A stretch of 64,000 nt of DNA, taken from Proteles cristata cristata (Eukaryota > Chordata > Mammalia > Carnivora > Hyaenidae). Below are positions 53,852 to 64,000 of the stretch, piece by piece. Position numbers and translations under genes: made by a program. The stretch lies in NCBI GenBank assembly GCA_017311185.1, contig JAESUZ010000468.1, positions 639,501 through 703,500 of the forward strand, read 5' to 3'. Under the pieces are notes generated by a model, which saw only the letters and a list, made by a program, of their open reading frames with translations, did no database searches and was not told the DNA's origin. Positions within the stretch are counted from its first letter, which is position 1; each line of letters begins with the position of its first letter.

Positions 53852-54815
53852 AATCAATGATATTTATTTTCTGGTTAGTGATATTTATCTAATGTTAAAT
53901 ATATTTTTTCCATTCTTTTTCTTGGCTTTGTATGAGTGCTGTGATAGCCCAACTTTTAGTACTCATCGTGGAAAAAACCTGGATTTTCCTTAAGCAGTTA
54001 TGTCGGGGGAGGGACTCCTCTGTGTGGTACAGACCAGGATGGCCCCCCTGCAGGGCAGCCCTCCAGGATTCATGCCCCACATGCCCCACAGCACCCCTGG
54101 CTTCCACAGACCCATGCCTGTTCCTACAAGCAGAGCTCCACCTTCTCTGCTTCTGAGTCCTGACACCCTTTACCAACAAGGCACATCATCTACAAGGTGA
54201 GCTCTTCACCTTCAAGAAAGATCCCTTTGCTGACCTTGCCTGAGACCCGCCTCCTGGACCTGCTGTCTGTCTCCGCCTCCACAGACTCTTTTGTGTCTCC
54301 TCTTCCACTCACTCAGCGGCTTCTGATAAGCCTTTCACAGAAATCAGAAATCATACTTGTCTCCTTGTTTCACTGGAAATGGAGTGTGTCATTTTTTTTA
54401 ACTATTTTTGTCCCTTCTCTTACTTTAGTGTGATTTGTAGGAAAATGCAGCCACGATCACATACTTGCTACTTTAATAATTATGTGAAAATTTCATGTCT
54501 GCAGTTTCACCCCAGGCCTTGGGCCTCTGCAACTTACATTTTAGAGCTGGCCTTCATTTTTCTTGATGGTCAGCATGATTAAGTCTTGGAATTCGTCTTT
54601 TCACCACAAATCTGTTGCTGGTGGGCCTCAGGGTTACTTGCAATTCTCTTTTTCTTGTTCCGGGCTACTTTCTGGGTCTGCTCCTTGAAGAATGGCTAGA
54701 TTTGTGTCTGCATGACATTACCCAGAAGTTTCACATGGCCACATTGGTTCTCTGCCGGGCTAAGGAGGGCTCTGTTTGCCTGTTTCTAATACGTTCCCAC
54801 CGCACTCTTATTTCA
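53852..54815. other. Unassigned sequence
   Basis: No gene or clear mobile element. The segment 54090-54330 is pyrimidine-rich and faintly L2-like, too weak to call. Confidence 0.35.
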
Positions 54816-55295
54816 CGGTATAGGCACTGCTGTCCCCACAGATGTCCACATTCCCATCCTTGAAATCTGGGAATATGTCCCCTTAAGCAGCAAAATAATT
54901 TTGCAAGTGTGGTTAAATTAAGGATGTTGAGATGCAGAAATTATCTGGATTATCTGGGCAGGTACAATGTAATCACAAGGATCCTTATAAAAAAAGAGGT
55001 CGGAAATTCAGATTGCGAGAAAATGGGGGAGGAACGTGAAGGTGCTTCTCTGCTGGCTTTGACGACGGAGGAAGGGGGCGTGAGCCAAGGAATGAAGGGG
55101 CTTCTAGAAGGTGAAAAAGGCAAGAAACAGATTCTTCCCTGGAGCCTCCAGAAGAAACAAAATCTTGCCAACACCTAGTCTGTAGCCCAGCGAGAGTTCT
55201 GGCCCACAGAACCTTAAGTTAATAGATAGGCGTTGTGCAAACCAGTAAGCTTGTGGCTAATTTGTTATGGCTGCAGTTGGAAATTCATACAAGCC
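54816..55295 (+). mobile_element. MLT1-like LTR remnant (ERVL-MaLR)
   Basis: Plus-strand LTR text: ggttaaattaaggatgttga (54911), tatctggattatctgggcag (54941), cacaaggatccttataaaaa (54974), gagccaaggaatgaaggggc (55082), attcttccctggagcctcca (55131), then tgtggctaatttgttatggc (55251). The order and spacing fit an MLT1-type solo LTR. Confidence 0.8.
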
Positions 55296-55515
55296 ACGTC
55301 CTGTCTTCGTGAAATGTAGCGCAGTGGCGATCAGCAATCTAGGTTATCAAAATCTTTCGGCTTTCCTAAATTCTTCTCTCCTCTTGTATTATTTCATGTA
55401 ACCCTTTTCGCTTCCACTACAGCTAGAAGAACTCTCTTGTAAATTTTAATAAAATTGTGAATGTTTACAACAGGACCAAAAAGAAAAAGGTTGTATTAGT
55501 AAATATACATTTTAT
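55296..55515. other. Unassigned AT-rich sequence
   Basis: Nothing recognised in this stretch. Confidence 0.35.
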
Positions 55516-55529
55516 TTAAAATTAATCTT

Positions 55530-55561
55530 TTATATTAGGGGGGCCTGGGTGGCTCGGTTGA
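55530..55561 (+). mobile_element. Head-only CAN-SINE flanked by a target duplication
   Basis: A 32-bp insert ends with gcctgggtggctcggttgat, the first 20-25 bases of the SINE head. Identical 14-bp flanks ttaaaattaatctt lie at 55516-55529 and 55562-55575. The body, CT stretch and poly-A tail are absent. A normal SINE has its tail directly before the right duplication. Confidence 0.75.
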
Positions 55562-55589
55562 TTAAAATTAATCTTATGCTTCCTCACCA

Positions 55590-55770
55590 AGGCATTTTAC
55601 TTATTCAGGATAAATATTCCTGCTTCTTTTATCCATTCCTCATATAACAGTTTTCAGAGAACCTTTGTCAATATCTTCTTGAAGTATTTTAGTTTGTCAG
55701 TGTCCCACTTTGCAGCGTGGTCATGAGAACCAGACACCAAAATATGACCTCATTTAGGGAGTAATAGTAA
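55590..55770 (-). mobile_element. Possible L3/CR1-like remnant
   Basis: Text around cagttttcagagaacctttg (55649) and gaaccagacaccaaaatatg (55728) recalls the reverse of mammalian L3/CR1 3' sequence. The match is weak. Confidence 0.3.
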
Positions 55771-55774
55771 TTAT

Positions 55775-55965
55775 AACAGCTATGATTTATGAGTGTTTTC
55801 TGTGTGTGAGAAATTGTCCTAAATTGTTCGTTAGACAGATCCACTGATTTTAATTTCTCAGTGATCCTATAAGTACTGTCTTTAGCCTTATTCCAAAGAC
55901 CTGGAAACAGAGGCACGGAGCATCAGGTAATCTGCTTGTATGGCTGGAAGGTGGAACTTAAGTAT
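55775..55965 (-). mobile_element. MIR remnant
   Basis: Reverse MIR order: tttatgagtgttttctgtgt, cagtgatcctataagtactg (55860), gacctggaaacagaggcacg (55898), then an aaggtggaactta stretch. Confidence 0.7.
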
Positions 55966-56059
55966 TGATGGTTTTGCCCTAGAAATTATGTTCTTGAGAG
56001 CTCTGCTAGGACTATGTGCTCCCCACTTTAGTTCTATTTAAACTAATATTGATAAAATA

Positions 56060-57570
56060 TTTCTTAAGAAACCTTCTGTCTTGCAAAAGACAGAACAAAG
56101 GGAGCAAAAGGAAAAAGGAGCCAGATGGAAAGCGACAAGTCAGTGAGGGAAGAAAGTTTTAAAGGAAATTTAATGAAGGGCCACAGAGAGAAAGGAAGAG
56201 ATATTGCATCAATGAAAATATAGACAAGATGCTCTAAAAGGAGAATAATTAGTGAACATGAGTTCTTATGAATAAAAAATTTAATAACTGAAATAAAAAT
56301 TAAGTTGAAAGGTTGAGACATAAATCAAGGATATCTCCCTAGTAGTAGGACAAAACACAGAGATGGACAATATGAGATAAGAAATAATAAGAGAAATAGA
56401 GGAGAATTAATCCACGAGGAATAATATCTACCTAACAGGAGTTTAAAAAAATTCAGCACTGAGGAACATGAAAATCCAGATTAATGGGTTCCATGAATAC
56501 TAAGCACAATGTTGGAATAAAGAATAAAACACTAGGCATGAAGAGAAATTCCTAAATGCTTTGAGAAAGACTCAGAAAGACCAAACCTGGCAACACAGAA
56601 AGTAATAAGAGTCAAAGAAGCATCTTACTTCTCAACTTGAATTTCTATGCCTGGTCCAATCATCATCAAATGAAAGAACAAAATAAAGACACTTTCAGAC
56701 ATGCACGGTCTTATTAAATGTACTTCCTATGTATTTGTTTTCAGGAAGCTATAGGAAAAAGTGTTCTTTAAATTTTTTTATGTATTATTTATTTCTGAGA
56801 AAGAGAGAGAGAGAGAGAGATTGAGAGAGAGAGCGCGTGAGCAGGAGAGGGTCAGAGAGAGAGGGAGGCACAGAATCCGAAACAAGCTCCAGGCTCTGGG
56901 CTGTCAGCACAGAGCCCGACACGGGGCTCGAACCCACAAACTGTGAGATCATGACCTGAGCCAAAGTCAGATGTTTAACTAACTGAGGCCCCCAGGTGCC
57001 CCAGGAAAAAGTGTTCTGCCCAAACAGTGGGATAAACCAAGAAGGAGAATAGATGGGGACCAGAATAGCAAAGAAATTCATAAAATAATGACAAAAGCCA
57101 GTCCCAAGATGAAAGATGCAGAATCAAGCCTAGAAAACACAGTCCAGACTGAAGAGGGGGTGGATGGCTCAAGGTGGGTTGTCGAACATAGATCAAGAGG
57201 GACAGAAGTTCTGGGAAAAGAACACTGATAGCTTGGAAGGAAAATCACATTGAGAATTTTTAAGCAGAGATTCACGAAGAAGCTAAGCAAATGAGAAAAA
57301 AAAGCAATTATTAGCTCCAGGGAAAAACTAAAAGTTGTAGGAGATACGTAATGCAAATATAGCACCCCTCTAGGCTCAGCAATAAATAGTATTTTCATAG
57401 TTGTGGTTACGAAAGTTCAGACAGGTTTATGGATTTAAACATAAAATTAGGATAGAATTCTATTTGGGCATATGCGAGGACAAGAAAGTTTTTAAGTTTG
57501 AATACCTTCATTTTCCATAATAGAAAGTCAACAAAGTGTAAAATTGATGCATCAGCTAGTATTACATCAT
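56060..57570 (+). mobile_element. HAL1 remnant, nearly through to its 3' end
   Basis: Plus-strand HAL1. ORF1-like text includes gagaattaatccacgaggaa (56402), agacactttcagacatgcac (56687), caggaagctataggaaaaag (56742) and, after a SINE, gggataaaccaagaaggaga (57028). It continues to about 57570 through the 3' UTR. The reading frame is destroyed. Confidence 0.75.
56768..57002 (-). mobile_element. CAN-SINE, full length, inside HAL1
   Basis: Minus-strand SINE with a GA run at 56803-56832 and body cagcacagagcccgacacgg. The perfect 15-bp flanking duplication aggaaaaagtgttct lies at 56753-56767 and 57003-57017. It is a comparatively recent insertion into the ancient HAL1. Confidence 0.96.
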
Positions 57571-57704
57571 ATTATTTAGAAACGCAAAGGTAACTAACAG
57601 AGGAAGATAATCAAAGGAGTTGAGAGTAGATACTAGTGAACAGTGGAAAGAGACAAGATAGTGATCACCACAGGGGATGACTCTGGCTGTAAATCTTGAA
57701 GACT

Positions 57705-57842
57705 AGAAGAGTTTTTTTCCAGTTTTGTGGAGCAGACAGGCCTGCATAAGTTTAAGGTGTACAGCATAATGACTTGACCTACTTGTGAAATGATTCCCAT
57801 GTAAGTTTCATTAACATCCATCATCTCATACAGATACAAAAT
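57705..57842 (-). mobile_element. LINE-1 3' UTR fragment
   Basis: A T run is followed by ttaaggtgtacagcataatg (57751) and catccatcatctcatacaga (57816), the reverse of an L1MA/L1MB-type 3' UTR. Confidence 0.7.
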
Positions 57843-58689
57843 AAAAAAGGGAAGTAGAAAGAAAACTTGAGAATCTTGGGACCGACCCTCTTAATAACTT
57901 CTAAGCAGACCATGTGTAACTTTGAAACATTATTATTTAAAAGAATAAGAGGCATCACTAAACTAAAAAAGAAAATATCAAAGCATCTGAACATTGCAAG
58001 ATCCTTGTTGTTTATTTTACCAAGTGTAGCCGAAACAGAATCATTTTATGCTCATAAGGATTGTAGTCACACATTTGACATGCATTGGAAGGAAGCGTTA
58101 CCATATTTTTTGCATTTAATAGATGAAAAAGAGTAACTTTTAGAAATTCACATTGTTGAGCTGCTAGTAAAAATGGACATTTTAAAAAATGCTTATTCAC
58201 CAGTTGATGTCTTTTTCTGTGAATTGTCTGTTCAACTCTTTTGCCTGTTGGAGTCTTCAGTGTTTTTCATTGACCAAAAAGCGTCCCTAGGCATAAAGAT
58301 GAATGGCACGCTGGCCAGTATTTTCATCAGGTAATATTCTTAGTTTTACATTTTCATAATTTAAAACATGTTTTATGTAGACCAAACTTTTTTGTGTTTG
58401 CAACTTCTTCACCAGTTTGGTGTGCTGTGTCCAGAAAATAAATAGACATAGACTGAAAAATGGAAAGAAGAAAGAACAATGAAACACCAAGGTGCTCAGA
58501 GCATTAAAGGAGTGTTCCAAAAAGGACCCCAGCTTACTTCATGCGTTGCGGAAATCTGACTCTAAAAAACACACGTGGCAGAATGAGGCAGAACCAAGGG
58601 TCATGGGTCCGTTTACTGGACTGAATCTTCACACACAAACCACTAGGACTCAGGAGCCAGAGTAACAGTAACATCTCACTAACACTGAT
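57843..58689. other. Unassigned AT-rich sequence
   Basis: No gene or repeat recognised. Open frames of 89 codons (57867-58136, plus) and 77 codons (58287-58520, minus) are unrecognisable. Confidence 0.35.
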
Positions 58690-58830
58690 TGACCACTTAT
58701 TAAGTGCCAGGCACTAACCCAAGAGGTTTGCGTGTGTTATCAGAAGAAACTGGTGGTATGACCCTGACCTCCATGTGCCACACAACCTGTGTTCAGAGAG
58801 GTCAGGGTGGGGTTCAGGTCATGAGGTGTA
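58690..58830 (-). mobile_element. MIR remnant
   Basis: Reverse MIR text: gaccacttattaagtgccag (58691), ggcactaacccaagaggttt (58710), then an aggtcagggtgggg stretch near 58800. Confidence 0.65.
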
Positions 58831-58967
58831 CCTTTGAAATAAAAACATGAACTATTGATCATTCCATCTGAGACGAAAAGAGTAACTGCTCAAATAATAA
58901 AAGCAAAACAAAACATTCTTTGTATTTTTCCATAACATTGCTTTTTAAAAAGACATTCAACATTTTT

Positions 58968-59190
58968 AAAAAATTTGTATTTATTTTTTAAGATTTATTT
59001 ATTTATTTTGAGAGACAGAGACAGCATGAGCAGGGGAGGGGCAGAGAGAGAGGGAGAGAGAGAATCCCAAGCAAGCACCTCACTGCCAGTGCAGAGCCCT
59101 GTGTGGGGCTTGAATTCATGAACCATGAGATCTTGACCTGAGCAGAAATCAAGAGTCAGATGCTTAACCGACTGAGCCACCGCGGAGCCC
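58968..59190 (-). mobile_element. CAN-SINE, full length
   Basis: Minus-strand SINE with AT-rich tail complement, GA stretch and altered head end (gccaccgcggagccc). Flanking duplications aagacattcaacattttt (58950-58967) and aagacagccaacattttt (59191-59208). Confidence 0.94.
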
Positions 59191-59208
59191 AAGACAGCCA
59201 ACATTTTT

Positions 59209-59618
59209 TGACATTGCCATTAAATGGATGGAGGTTGATATAGTCCTCAGTGGTTCAGTTCTCCCTCACTTACCTTTGTTTTCTTATCTGGAATTTGTTT
59301 TCTCACTCATAACGTATAAAAGCCACACACAACTCCCCTCCCCCTACAACTGTAACAGAATCGTCTTTTCTGGGCATGAGATTCCTCTAGGTGCACCTCT
59401 GCTTTTTTGTTCATAATAAATTTTAGGTCACACTTTGCTCAGTCATGACAAGATGAAAGAAAAAATAAAGGCAATACTGGGTGTGAATGCACTTCTCTTT
59501 AAAAGTGAGTACGTGTGACAAGTTGCATCAGCTCCTCCATGTGGGGGCAAGCACACAGGACACCCAGGGAGAGGCCATGTGGCACGTGTACGCTCAAGTT
59601 CAGTGACACTGAGGGTAG
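59209..59618. other. Unassigned sequence
   Basis: Nothing recognised in this stretch. Confidence 0.35.
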
Positions 59619-59813
59619 TGTGCCTGGGTGGCTCAGTCAGCTAAGCGACCAACTCTTGGTTTCGGCTCATGGTTCATGAGTTCATACCCCAAGTCAGGCT
59701 CTGGAGTGTGGAGCCTGCCTGGGATTCAATCTCTCTCTCTCTCTCTCTCTGTGCCTCTCCCCTGCTTGCACTGTCTCTGTCTCTCTCAAAATAAATAAAT
59801 AAACTTAAGAAAA
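59619..59813 (+). mobile_element. CAN-SINE with deletion between the Pol III boxes
   Basis: Plus-strand SINE. After ttggtttcggctcat about 13 bases of the usual ggtcatgatctca are missing. The body is also shortened near tctggagtgtgg. It has a (CT) run and an AAATAAATAAATAAA tail. Confidence 0.92.
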
Positions 59814-60563
59814 AGGACTGGAGGTGCCACCATGTCCTCCCCCCACCCCCCCGCCCCGCCAATCATCCTTATTCTGTTCCTTTCCATGAAGTTCCTGCTT
59901 CCTCTGCCCTTGGTTTCCCACACCTGAGTCGAGCCCGCTCCAGCCCCATCTGTCCCCCAGGGCCACAAAGTTCTGTTTTCTGAATCCTTCATGCCTTCAT
60001 CCTGCCTGCCCTGTCGCCATTCACCTTGTTCAGGGAGGGCTCATCTGGTAAACTAGTTCTCGTTAACTGTTACCGAGTGATAATGACTCAGTTGGCTCCT
60101 TTCGATCCACATCTGCATTTCAGCAGATGTATTCAAAACTTACCCTAAGGCCATGCCTCATGTGGAAGGAAGGGGACGTAGGCTTGATTTCCTCAAACTT
60201 AAATGGAGGTCACACCCTCTCCGTGGACACTCTATGGCCAATTGTAGTCGGTGGCCAAAGGACATATTATTGTCCTGAAATAGTGCCATCTTCAGGAGCT
60301 GCTGACACATTTATGGAGATTTGATTCTAAGCGGTCACGGACGGGTACTGCTCATGCGGCAATGTGGGAAGAGGGCATTGTCTGCAGGGGTGAAATTATG
60401 CAGGAAGATCGCTTTTCACCACGTAGCTGTCCAGAGTCCTGGGGACCCCAGTTCATGCCAGTTTCTGGATTTCTCTGGATTGGCTCATGGCCTGTGTCTC
60501 ACTCAAGTTTTTAAACTAGAAATCTATAGGCAAATATTAATCTTTTAAAAATATTGCTCTTAC
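59814..60563. other. Unassigned sequence
   Basis: No gene recognised. A C run with CCCCCACCCCCCC pattern lies at about 59838-59858. Confidence 0.35.
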
Positions 60564-60763
60564 AGGGGTGCTTGTGTGGTTCACTCAGTTCAACGTCTGA
60601 CTCTTGATTTGGGTTCAGGTCATGATCTCATGGTTCATGAGTTCAAGCCCCACATCAGGCTTCACACTGGAAGCCTGGAGCCTGCTTGGGATCCTCTCTC
60701 TCTCTGCCCACCCCCTGCTTGTACACTCTCTCCCTCTTAAAATAAATTAATTAATTAAAAAAT
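60564..60763 (+). mobile_element. CAN-SINE, older copy of a tandem pair
   Basis: Plus-strand SINE with a worn head (ggggtgcttgtgtggttcac), recognisable B-box region and an A-rich tail (ATTAATTAATTAAA). The next SINE follows within six bases. Confidence 0.92.
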
Positions 60764-60768
60764 ATATA

Positions 60769-60992
60769 GGGGCGCCTGGGTGGCTTAGTCGGTTAAGCAT
60801 CCGACTTTTGCTTAGGTCATGATCTCGCGGTTCATGGGTTCGAGCCCCGCGTCGGGCTCTGTGCTGACTGCCAGCTCAGAGCCTGGAGCCTGTTTCAGCC
60901 TATGACTCCATCTCTCTCTGACCCTCCCCTGCTCACGCTGTCTCTCTCTCTCTCCTAAAAATAAATAAAACATTAAAAAATTTTTTTAAAAA
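60769..60992 (+). mobile_element. CAN-SINE, young copy of a tandem pair
   Basis: Plus-strand near-consensus SINE (ggggcgcctgggtggcttag, gggttcgagccccgcgtcgg, gctgactgccagctcagagc). It inserted into the A-rich tail of the preceding copy. AT-rich flanks (ttaaaaaatatata and tttaaaaatatata) serve as duplications. Confidence 0.95.
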
Positions 60993-61330
60993 TTTAAAAA
61001 TATATATATTATTATAAACAATGACTTTATTTTAATATATATTAATCAATTAGTTACAATATAGTCAATATGTAACAGTCAAAAGTATAGTCAATTATAT
61101 TAATGTAACAATTATATGGTAACATGGTTGTTAAATATAATTTTAATAATTGTATTATTTTTGTCATGTAATCAAATAACAAATATTATCTAATACATAA
61201 TTATTACATAATTTATTGATATACTAATTATTAATCTAATTATAAATTTATATAATAAACGAGTATACTTTATTACAAAAATATCAACTATTAAATGCAT
61301 AGACATAGCAATAGTATTAATAAATTTCCC
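60993..61330. repeat. AT-rich island
   Basis: About 340 bp in which G and C are rare, composed of irregular taa/ata/att words and not a simple tandem unit. It follows directly after the SINE tails. Such tracts are easily melted and are sometimes matrix-attachment regions, which is inference here. Confidence 0.75.
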
Positions 61331-62159
61331 CCACTGATGCTTACTTAGCTCATTTAACATTTAAATCAAGCACATGATAAGAATTTCTTTAAAACATGCT
61401 TTGGTTGAAGCCATTTCCCCACATACATGATTCAATTCCTTTACTTCTCCTGCCTGATCATTCTGGTGCAATTTCCAATGAGTTGTTTGACTGACTTTCA
61501 AAATCAAATGGGGTAGTGACACTGATGAGAAGCAAGCCAGTTTTTATGTACAGCCGTATCCTGAGGTTCAGAGACAGCCACATTCAGGTGGCCTTGGGGC
61601 TGGGCTGCCCATGACCTGTGTATGTGACAAGGGATGACAGGCCCTGACATGCCATGTGGGCTTCTGGCTGGCTCTGCTTCCGCTGACCAGCTGACCCATC
61701 TCTATCCCAGCTACTCAGCGCAATCACACTGAGAGGTTGGGAAGCTTAGTTAATATTTAAAACATTTTGATGTTCAGATAAAAGGGGATTCAAGTTGTCA
61801 CCAATTAGGAGGAAAAGACTAATTATTATACAGACCTATGATCTTTTATAAGTAGAAATATTAAAGGAATCTAAAAGCTATCACATTTCATGAAAGAGCA
61901 GATGGCCTGAATTAGACCCCCCAAGATAGAAGTGTGTGTGTGTATCTCTGTAGGTAAAGATACGGAAATAGGTATAGGTGTAGATCGCTGAACGGGAATG
62001 TTTTAAAGGGCTGTGGAGGGGACTGGAGAAGATCTCCCTAGCATCGTCCATAGGAATTTACCCAGAAACAAATATTGTCTTCCGTTCCAGACTTATAACT
62101 ATTTGGGAATATGTTTTTGTTATCATATCTCAACAAAATTCATAGTGTAGGCAACGCAT
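61331..62159. other. Unassigned sequence
   Basis: No gene or repeat recognised between the AT island and the CpG-rich segment. Confidence 0.35.
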
Positions 62160-62930
62160 ACTTACTGGGTCGCTTCTGGGCCAGGCGCTCTGAGAGTGTG
62201 TGACACCCCAGTGCTGGTTCTTAAGGAGCGAACCCCCGGGGGGAAGGAGGCGGATGCACCTGGGGGCCCTGCTCTGGTGGCCCCGCCCACTGGGAGCACT
62301 GCGATTCCTGGGTGTTCTTGGGAAGAAGCACTCTGTCCCGTCAGTTCCTGCGTCTGCTCCTGAGCCGGGCACCCCTCCCAGACCGCCGCGGCCTCTGCTG
62401 CGGGCCAGCCGCCGACCGGACCGACGCCTGCACGACCTTGACCTTGACCATGCGCAGCGCCCGCCACCCTGGCGCTGGCTCGCGCAGGGACGCTGCTTCC
62501 GAGAACGTGGCTGCAGCGCCCTCTGGGCGACCCCAGCCGGCCCGGGCCCCCTTCGTCACCACTTCGAGCCGCTGCGCAGACTCCGCTAGCGATTGGGGAT
62601 TAAACTAAAGGAATTTAGCGTCAGAGAAAATATGCCAGAGTACGTATGCCCTTGCCCAAAGCCAGAGGAGACTTTCCGGGATAAAGTTCAAATCTGCAAC
62701 CCTTGTAAGCACTTCACCAAGAAAGAAACCGGAAAGACACCCGTATCCCTCACAAGGGCAAAGCGGCCTGAAGCGGGGGATGCGTGTGACGGCCTCGGGG
62801 TCCCTGCAGCTGAGAGGCCCGACGGTGCTTTGCTGTCCGGCTGCCCTCGGAGGCGTCCGTGCCCTCGTGAGGGGGTAATGCCTCCCCCTCCTCCCCCTGG
62901 GTCTTCGAGGAGACCATCGGTTCAAACAGG
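62160..62930. promoter_or_regulatory. CpG-rich segment, candidate CpG island
   Basis: GC-rich with dense CpG, especially 62340-62600 (for example gaccgccgcggcctctgctg). It contains accttgaccttgacc (62434-62448), whose reverse carries overlapping TCAAGGTCA-type nuclear-receptor half-sites. tgcgcagcgc (62451-62460) follows at once, and another tgcgcaga lies at 62573; both resemble NRF1 half-sites. The combination is seen in broadly expressed promoters. No TATA box or coding exon is identified. Frames here (up to 129 codons) are unrecognisable. Confidence 0.45.
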
Positions 62931-63420
62931 CACACACGCACTTGCATGCACAGAGGCGTGCACACACACACGCACACGCGCACAAGCATGCACATGCGCG
63001 CGCACACACAGAGGCGTGCACACGCACACACACACACGCATGCACATGCACACACACACAGAGACACACATATACATGCACACAAATGTGCATGCACAGG
63101 CACACACAGAGGCACACACATGTGGACATGCACACACAAAGGCATGCACACACAAGTCACACATATACATGCACACACGTGCACACACAGAGGCCCACAC
63201 AGGCACACACATGAGCACATGCACACACAGGCATGCACACACAAGTCACACAGATACGTGCGCACAAATGTGCACACAGAGACACACACAGAGGCACACA
63301 CATGTGCACATGTACACATATGAGTCACGTATATGCATGCACACAAATGTGCACACACAGAGGCACACACAGGCACACGCACGCACACACACACACACAC
63401 ACACACAGAAGCACGCACAT
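62931..63420. repeat. CA-rich array with 79-93 bp higher-order period
   Basis: About 490 bp dominated by CA, broken by tg, ca-tg and ag-g words. A recurring phrase with a tatacatgcac-like core lies at 63071, 63164, 63253 (gatacgtgcgc) and 63332 (tatgcatgcac), 93, 89 and 79 bp apart. Each is followed by a cacaaatgtgcac- or cacacgtgcac-type block and an agaggc block. It ends in a pure (AC)n run near 63384-63406. The His/Thr-rich (plus) and Cys/Val-rich (minus) frames through it are artefacts. Confidence 0.93.
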
Positions 63421-64000
63421 CCACCACCTGTGATTTTCTTTATCCTCAGACACATGGAATCCGGAAGTGTGAAAGACGTCATCAACAACTGTTTCCCAGA
63501 GCGAACTCACAGGGCCAGGAGGAGGGAAGTGTGAGAAGGAGCAGTTACGACTCTGAAATACAGCAGAAACAAGTAACAACGACCACAGGGCTGTCACTCT
63601 TCAGGAGGACTGAACCCAACAGTCCCTTTTCAAAACGAATGACTGGTGTCCCTAATTAACTGTTTTTTCCCCCAACCTGGTTTGCTAATGTAACGGTAGG
63701 AACATTTTTGTTTGATGTTCCCTCCAAAATCTCGGTAGCCATAGATTATATACAGACAGGCTCAGCAATCGGGGAACGAGGATCTGGGGTAACAGATTCT
63801 GTTTGTTGGGCGCGGGAGAGGAGCTGGGGGCAGTGAGATGAAGTGTGCTGAGCGGCGGAACGATTAATCCTGGAGAAAGAACAGGCGGCACTTTAGCAAG
63901 CCCGGGAGGTTCTCTGGACTCGCTGCAAACCCCCGTGTTCACACCTTTGTCCAACGGCTACTCACGAGTCCCGAATACCGACTGAGGCGGACGGCCTTGT
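63421..64000. other. Unassigned sequence to the window end
   Basis: No gene or mobile element recognised. Moderately GC-rich towards the end with several CpG. Confidence 0.35.

Noticed and set aside
62593..63534. Plus-strand frame of 313 codons, with a large His/Thr part
   Set aside because: Two thirds of it is the translated CA repeat, which cannot contain stops in that frame. The first third is GC-rich and unrecognised. Antisense Cys/Val frames are equally open.
1..64000. tRNA genes suggested by A- and B-box motifs
   Set aside because: All box-like motifs (ggctcagtcggtt, ggttcgag) lie in CAN-SINE heads with SINE bodies attached. None forms a free-standing 70-90 base cloverleaf gene.

Overview
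The window looks like mammalian, and specifically cat-family (Felidae), nuclear DNA. The clearest sign is 26 copies or fragments of the tRNA-Lys-derived carnivore SINE (CAN-SINE). They carry the felid-type body, the CT-rich stretch and the AATAAA-type tail, and several are close to consensus with perfect target-site duplications (TSDs). A truncated LINE-1 at 53227-53833 has the C-rich (G-rich on its sense strand) 3' UTR seen in carnivore L1s. Species cannot be assigned from reading alone.

I found no protein-coding gene I can defend, and no functional RNA gene. Every long open frame lies in a mobile element, a GC-rich stretch with few stop codons, or a tandem repeat that stays open in several frames. 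The single stretch with exon-like signals is 4693-4868 on the minus strand (good polypyrimidine tract and AG, open frame, GT), and I give it low confidence. The window is best read as intergenic or deep intronic DNA.

Layout. 0-13 kb: a solo LTR inserted into a SINE, GC-moderate unassigned sequence, two decayed LINE-1 remnants, MIR and MLT1 scraps, and a pure (GA)28. 13-19 kb: a minus-strand LINE-1 ORF2 remnant split by a second minus-strand LINE-1 3' end and peppered with SINEs. 19-21 kb: LTR remnants and LINE-2. 21-29 kb: mostly unassigned AT-rich sequence with few repeats. 29-30 kb: a HAL1 remnant. 30-33 kb: LINE-2, including one long block. 33-38 kb: mostly unassigned. 38.3-39.5 kb: CpG-rich sequence leading into a 40-unit, 22-bp minisatellite (39505-40360), then three plus-strand SINEs. 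41.7-48 kb: mostly unassigned. 48-58 kb: LINE-1, HAL1, LINE-2 and the young L1 with a 5' inversion. 58-61.3 kb: SINEs ending in an AT-rich island. 62.2-63.4 kb: CpG-rich sequence followed by a CA-rich array with a roughly 80-93 bp higher-order period.

The history visible here is repeat-on-repeat insertion: LTR into SINE, SINE into LINE, LINE into LINE. The most unusual items are the minisatellite (about 40 E-box cores, reading as splice-donor-like sequence on the minus strand), the head-only SINE flanked by a perfect 14-bp duplication, the inverted young L1, and the CpG island beside the CA array. Family names for old repeats come from recognising consensus text and were not checked against a repeat library.
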